Below are positions 62,039 through 64,000 of a stretch of 64,000 bases of DNA, in pieces. The DNA lies in assembly GCA_023150475.1 (NCBI GenBank), contig JAKLKU010000015.1, positions 62,001 to 126,000 of the forward strand, read 5' to 3'. This DNA is from Planctomycetota bacterium (GTDB lineage: Bacteria > Planctomycetota > UBA1135 > GCA-002686595). The notes below the pieces were generated by a model. It saw nothing but the letters and a program-made list of their open reading frames with translations, was not told where the DNA came from and searched no databases. The position numbers were made by a program, and so were the translations under genes. The stretch's first letter is position 1. Each line of letters begins with the position of its first letter.

Positions 62039-63370
62039 ATGCGTCGCGCCGATCGGCTGTTCCAGATCGTCCAGCTCCTGCGGCGCGAGCGCGCGGTCAC
62101 GGCCGCGTCGCTCGGCGCGGAACTCGGCGTGTCCGAACGCACGATCTACCGCGACGTGCAGGACCTCGTGCTGTCCGGAGTCCCGATCCAAGGCGAGGCC
62201 GGTGTCGGTTATGCGTTGCCGGCCTCGTTCGACTTGCCGCCGCTGATGTTCGACCGCGAGGAAGTGCAAGCGCTCGTGCTCGGCGCGCGCATGGTCGAGA
62301 CGTGGTCCGACGAGCGGCTCGCGCGAGCGGCGAGGAGCGCGCTCGCGAAGGTCGAGCACGTGCTGCCGGCGAAGCTCGCGGCGGCGAGCGCGCAGAACCG
62401 GCTCTATGCGCCCGATTTCTACGTCCCGAAGCAGTCCTTCGCAGCGATGTCCGTGCTGCGCGGCGCGCTCGACGAACGGCGGATCGTGCGGCTCGACTAC
62501 TGCGACGAATCGGGTCGTGCGAGCGCCCGCGACGTGAGGCCGCTCGCGCTGTCGTTCTGGGGCCGCACGTGGATGTTGACCGCGTGGTGCGAACTGCGCG
62601 TCGACTTCAGGAGCTTCCGTCTCGATCGCATCGCGCGGGCGACGTTGCTCGACCGACGCTTCCACGACGAACCGGGGCGCACGTTCGAGGACTTCCTCGC
62701 GCGGATGGCGGCGGAAGGCGAGGCCGCGCCGACGCGCGTGGCTCGCACGGACCGTCCGTCTGCCGCGGGGCGCGTACCGGCGTCGCGCGCGGACGTGGCG
62801 CCGGCGACGAACGCGACAACGTCGCCCGCCACGCCGCGTCGAAGGCGTGGGGAGGCACGTGACGCTTCGCGGCAGCGTGTCGCCGGTCGTCCGCACGCGC
62901 GCCAGGCGCTGCCTCCGTCCAAGGCGCCGAAACTCGACCTGACGGGTGCGGAACGGCGTGCCCTCGCGCGCGCGAAGTTGCGGACGCACGAGCTCGCGTC
63001 GCTCTCGGAGCGCGAACTCGCGGAACGCACGCACGGCGCGATCGAGCTCGCGCGCTGCTCGGAACTCGTCGCTCTCGCTGCATTCCAGACGTTGGGCTCG
63101 ATCGGGCTCGAAAGCGCGCGCGACTTCGTACGACTCGGCTTTCGCCGCGTCGAGGAGCTCGTCGGCCGCGATCCACGCGAGCTCTACTCGCGGCTCTGCG
63201 AGTCGACGCGCACGCGTCAGGATCCGTGCGTCGAGGACGCGTTCCGCTGCGCGATCGCGCAAGCCGAGGATCCCGACTTGCCTGCGCCGTGGCGCGCGTG
63301 GCATCGCTGGACGCCGCTGCGCGGCAAGCCGCCGGGCGCACGACCCGACCGGCGAAGCGACACGCGATAG
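62039..63370 (+). CDS. WYL-domain transcription regulator fused to a Cdd1-like helix-hairpin-helix domain
   Basis: 443 aa. Residues 1-55 form a DeoR/YafY-type winged helix (RADRLFQIVQLLRRERAVTA, LGVSERTIYRDVQDLVLSGV). The WYL region (about 135-225) reads LDERRIVRLDYCDESGRASA, VRPLALSFWGRTWMLTAWCE and RSFRLDRI. A basic, low-complexity linker (about 230-300) leads to a C-terminal segment (about 350-430), FQTLGSIGLESARDFVRLGF then VEELVGRDPRELYSRLCEST and CVEDAFRCAIAQAED, which matches the Cdd1/'pathogenicity locus' family. The usual Cdd1 proteins are free-standing. A fused regulator of this kind was not known to me. It is downstream of the VOC gene. Confidence 0.8.
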   Translation: MRRADRLFQIVQLLRRERAVTAASLGAELGVSERTIYRDVQDLVLSGVPIQGEAGVGYALPASFDLPPLMFDREEVQALVLGARMVETWSDERLARAARSALAKVEHVLPAKLAAASAQNRLYAPDFYVPKQSFAAMSVLRGALDERRIVRLDYCDESGRASARDVRPLALSFWGRTWMLTAWCELRVDFRSFRLDRIARATLLDRRFHDEPGRTFEDFLARMAAEGEAAPTRVARTDRPSAAGRVPASRADVAPATNATTSPATPRRRRGEARDASRQRVAGRPHARQALPPSKAPKLDLTGAERRALARAKLRTHELASLSERELAERTHGAIELARCSELVALAAFQTLGSIGLESARDFVRLGFRRVEELVGRDPRELYSRLCESTRTRQDPCVEDAFRCAIAQAEDPDLPAPWRAWHRWTPLRGKPPGARPDRRSDTR

Positions 63371-63377
63371 GCGCCGT

Positions 63378-63725
63378 TCAGCGCGCGCCGGTGATCTCGC
63401 CCGATTCGATCCGTTGCCACACGCCGGCGAACGGGTTGGTGGGATAGCCGCCGAACCAGTGACAGCCGCGCGGGGCCGGATCCCAACCCGCCGGCCAGTC
63501 CTGGTCGGCTTCGCCGGCGACGTTGAGCCACTCGCGATCGAGCTCCTCGAGGCCCGCAGGCTCGGCGCCGGGCTCGACACCGGGCTCGGCGCCCGCTTCC
63601 GTGCCGGCTCCCACCAGGGGATCCGCAGCACTGCCGGCCGCGACGACGCGCCGCAGGCCGAGCGTCGCGCACGCGGCGAGCGCGACCATGAGAACGAGGA
63701 CGTGCGAGCGACGGATCGCAGGCAT
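63378..63725 (-). CDS. Small exported protein (probable lipoprotein)
   Basis: 115 aa from the ATG at 63725; an ATG at 63755 adds 10 residues. The leader MPAIRRSHVLVLMVALAAC fits a lipoprotein signal (Cys 19). A repetitive acidic stretch (AGTEAGAEPGVEPGAEPAG) precedes a compact C-terminal part with Trp, REWLNVAGEADQDWPAGWDP, GCHWFGGYPTNPFAGVWQRI. No family recognised. Confidence 0.55.
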   Translation of the reverse strand: MPAIRRSHVLVLMVALAACATLGLRRVVAAGSAADPLVGAGTEAGAEPGVEPGAEPAGLEELDREWLNVAGEADQDWPAGWDPAPRGCHWFGGYPTNPFAGVWQRIESGEITGAR

Positions 63726-63755
63726 CGTCTTCGAGAGTTGGGTTCGAACGAACAT

Positions 63756-64000
63756 GGAGAGGGACGAGACGGGTCGAGCGCTTGCGGTCTGGAGCGGCTC
63801 CTATCCGACGTTGCGCAGAACGCTACCGCTGGATTTCGAAGCTCGTGCGAATTGCAACGTCTTTGAACGCGGCGCGTACGTTTCGACTGCGTCATCCGCG
63901 CGCATCGAGAGCGTCATCGCACGCGACGACGGAAAGAGCTTCCGATCGACGAGCGCCACGCGACGATTCCGTCACGTCGGTATCGTGAGGCGATGCGCGT
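63756..64000. other. Window end, no gene assigned
   Basis: 245 bases with no frame that looks coding, apart from Arg-rich shadows. It may be the promoter region of the small exported protein and of a gene beyond the window edge. Confidence 0.4.

Noticed and set aside
63700..63760. A GTTCGA-like T-loop suggesting a tRNA
   Set aside because: The surrounding bases (gggttcgaacgaac) do not form a T-stem and no acceptor or anticodon stem is present.

Overview
The window is GC-rich DNA (roughly two thirds G+C by eye) with long spurious reverse-strand reading frames. It carries a formylglycine-type sulfatase, a DUF1080 (3-keto-disaccharide hydrolase) protein, secreted proteins with G8, C1q and subtilisin/P-domain architectures, and a very large set of multihaem c-type cytochromes. 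This mix fits a free-living Gram-negative bacterium of the PVC/Planctomycetota type. The phylum is an inference; no rRNA or tRNA gene is visible to test it. No IS element, CRISPR array or phage gene was seen.

Layout. 1-16160: the end of a tryptophanase/tyrosine phenol-lyase gene, a cysteine-synthase-like enzyme, then mostly exported proteins: a G8-domain protein, a DUF1080 protein, a triple C1q-like protein, a large subtilisin-like protease, a DUF4185-like lipoprotein with in-frame minisatellites, a HEAT-like anchored protein and two paralogous Cys-rich secreted proteins. 16389-19306 (-): an orphan 2-oxoacid dehydrogenase E1 alpha and a sulfatase.

19536-45554 is the core of the window: nine multihaem cytochromes with 99 CXXCH motifs plus one CX4CH. 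On the + strand are a tetrahaem protein, a 4Fe-4S ferredoxin protein and an NrfD-type quinone-interacting membrane protein; then an ADP-forming acetyl-CoA synthetase; then 13-haem and 19-haem cytochromes, each fused to a C-terminal cytochrome b. On the - strand is a tightly coupled operon: Rieske protein, cytochrome b6-like subunit, subunit-IV-like protein, nonahaem cytochrome, NapC-type ~18-haem cytochrome and a small membrane protein. It is followed by a dihaem-b-like membrane protein with a decahaem cytochrome. Next come a cytochrome c554-like protein and a probable porin-cytochrome conduit (outer-membrane barrel, 13-haem lipoprotein, OmcA/MtrC-like decahaem lipoprotein). A NtrC-type regulator and a soluble PAS histidine kinase sit directly upstream of the conduit genes. 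Read together, several quinol-oxidising gates (NrfD, two cytochrome b fusions, a Rieske/cytochrome b complex, a NapC-type anchor) could feed periplasmic haem wires and then the outer membrane, that is, extracellular or high-capacity periplasmic electron transfer.

The Rieske protein and the subunit-IV-like protein both begin with a small domain resembling the ferredoxin-like regulatory domain of DAHP synthase. The cytochrome b6-like subunit has Asn where the last haem-ligand His is expected. These make the bc-type complex the strongest candidate for an undescribed variant system.

49671-63755: an exported MsrB-MsrA fusion, a small membrane protein, a DUF4388/PATAN-like protein, a pyruvate/branched-chain 2-oxoacid dehydrogenase operon (E1 alpha, E1 beta, E2; no E3 seen), an ABC exporter, an anchored protein, a small lipoprotein, a VOC protein followed by a WYL-type regulator fused to a Cdd1-like domain, and a small exported protein.
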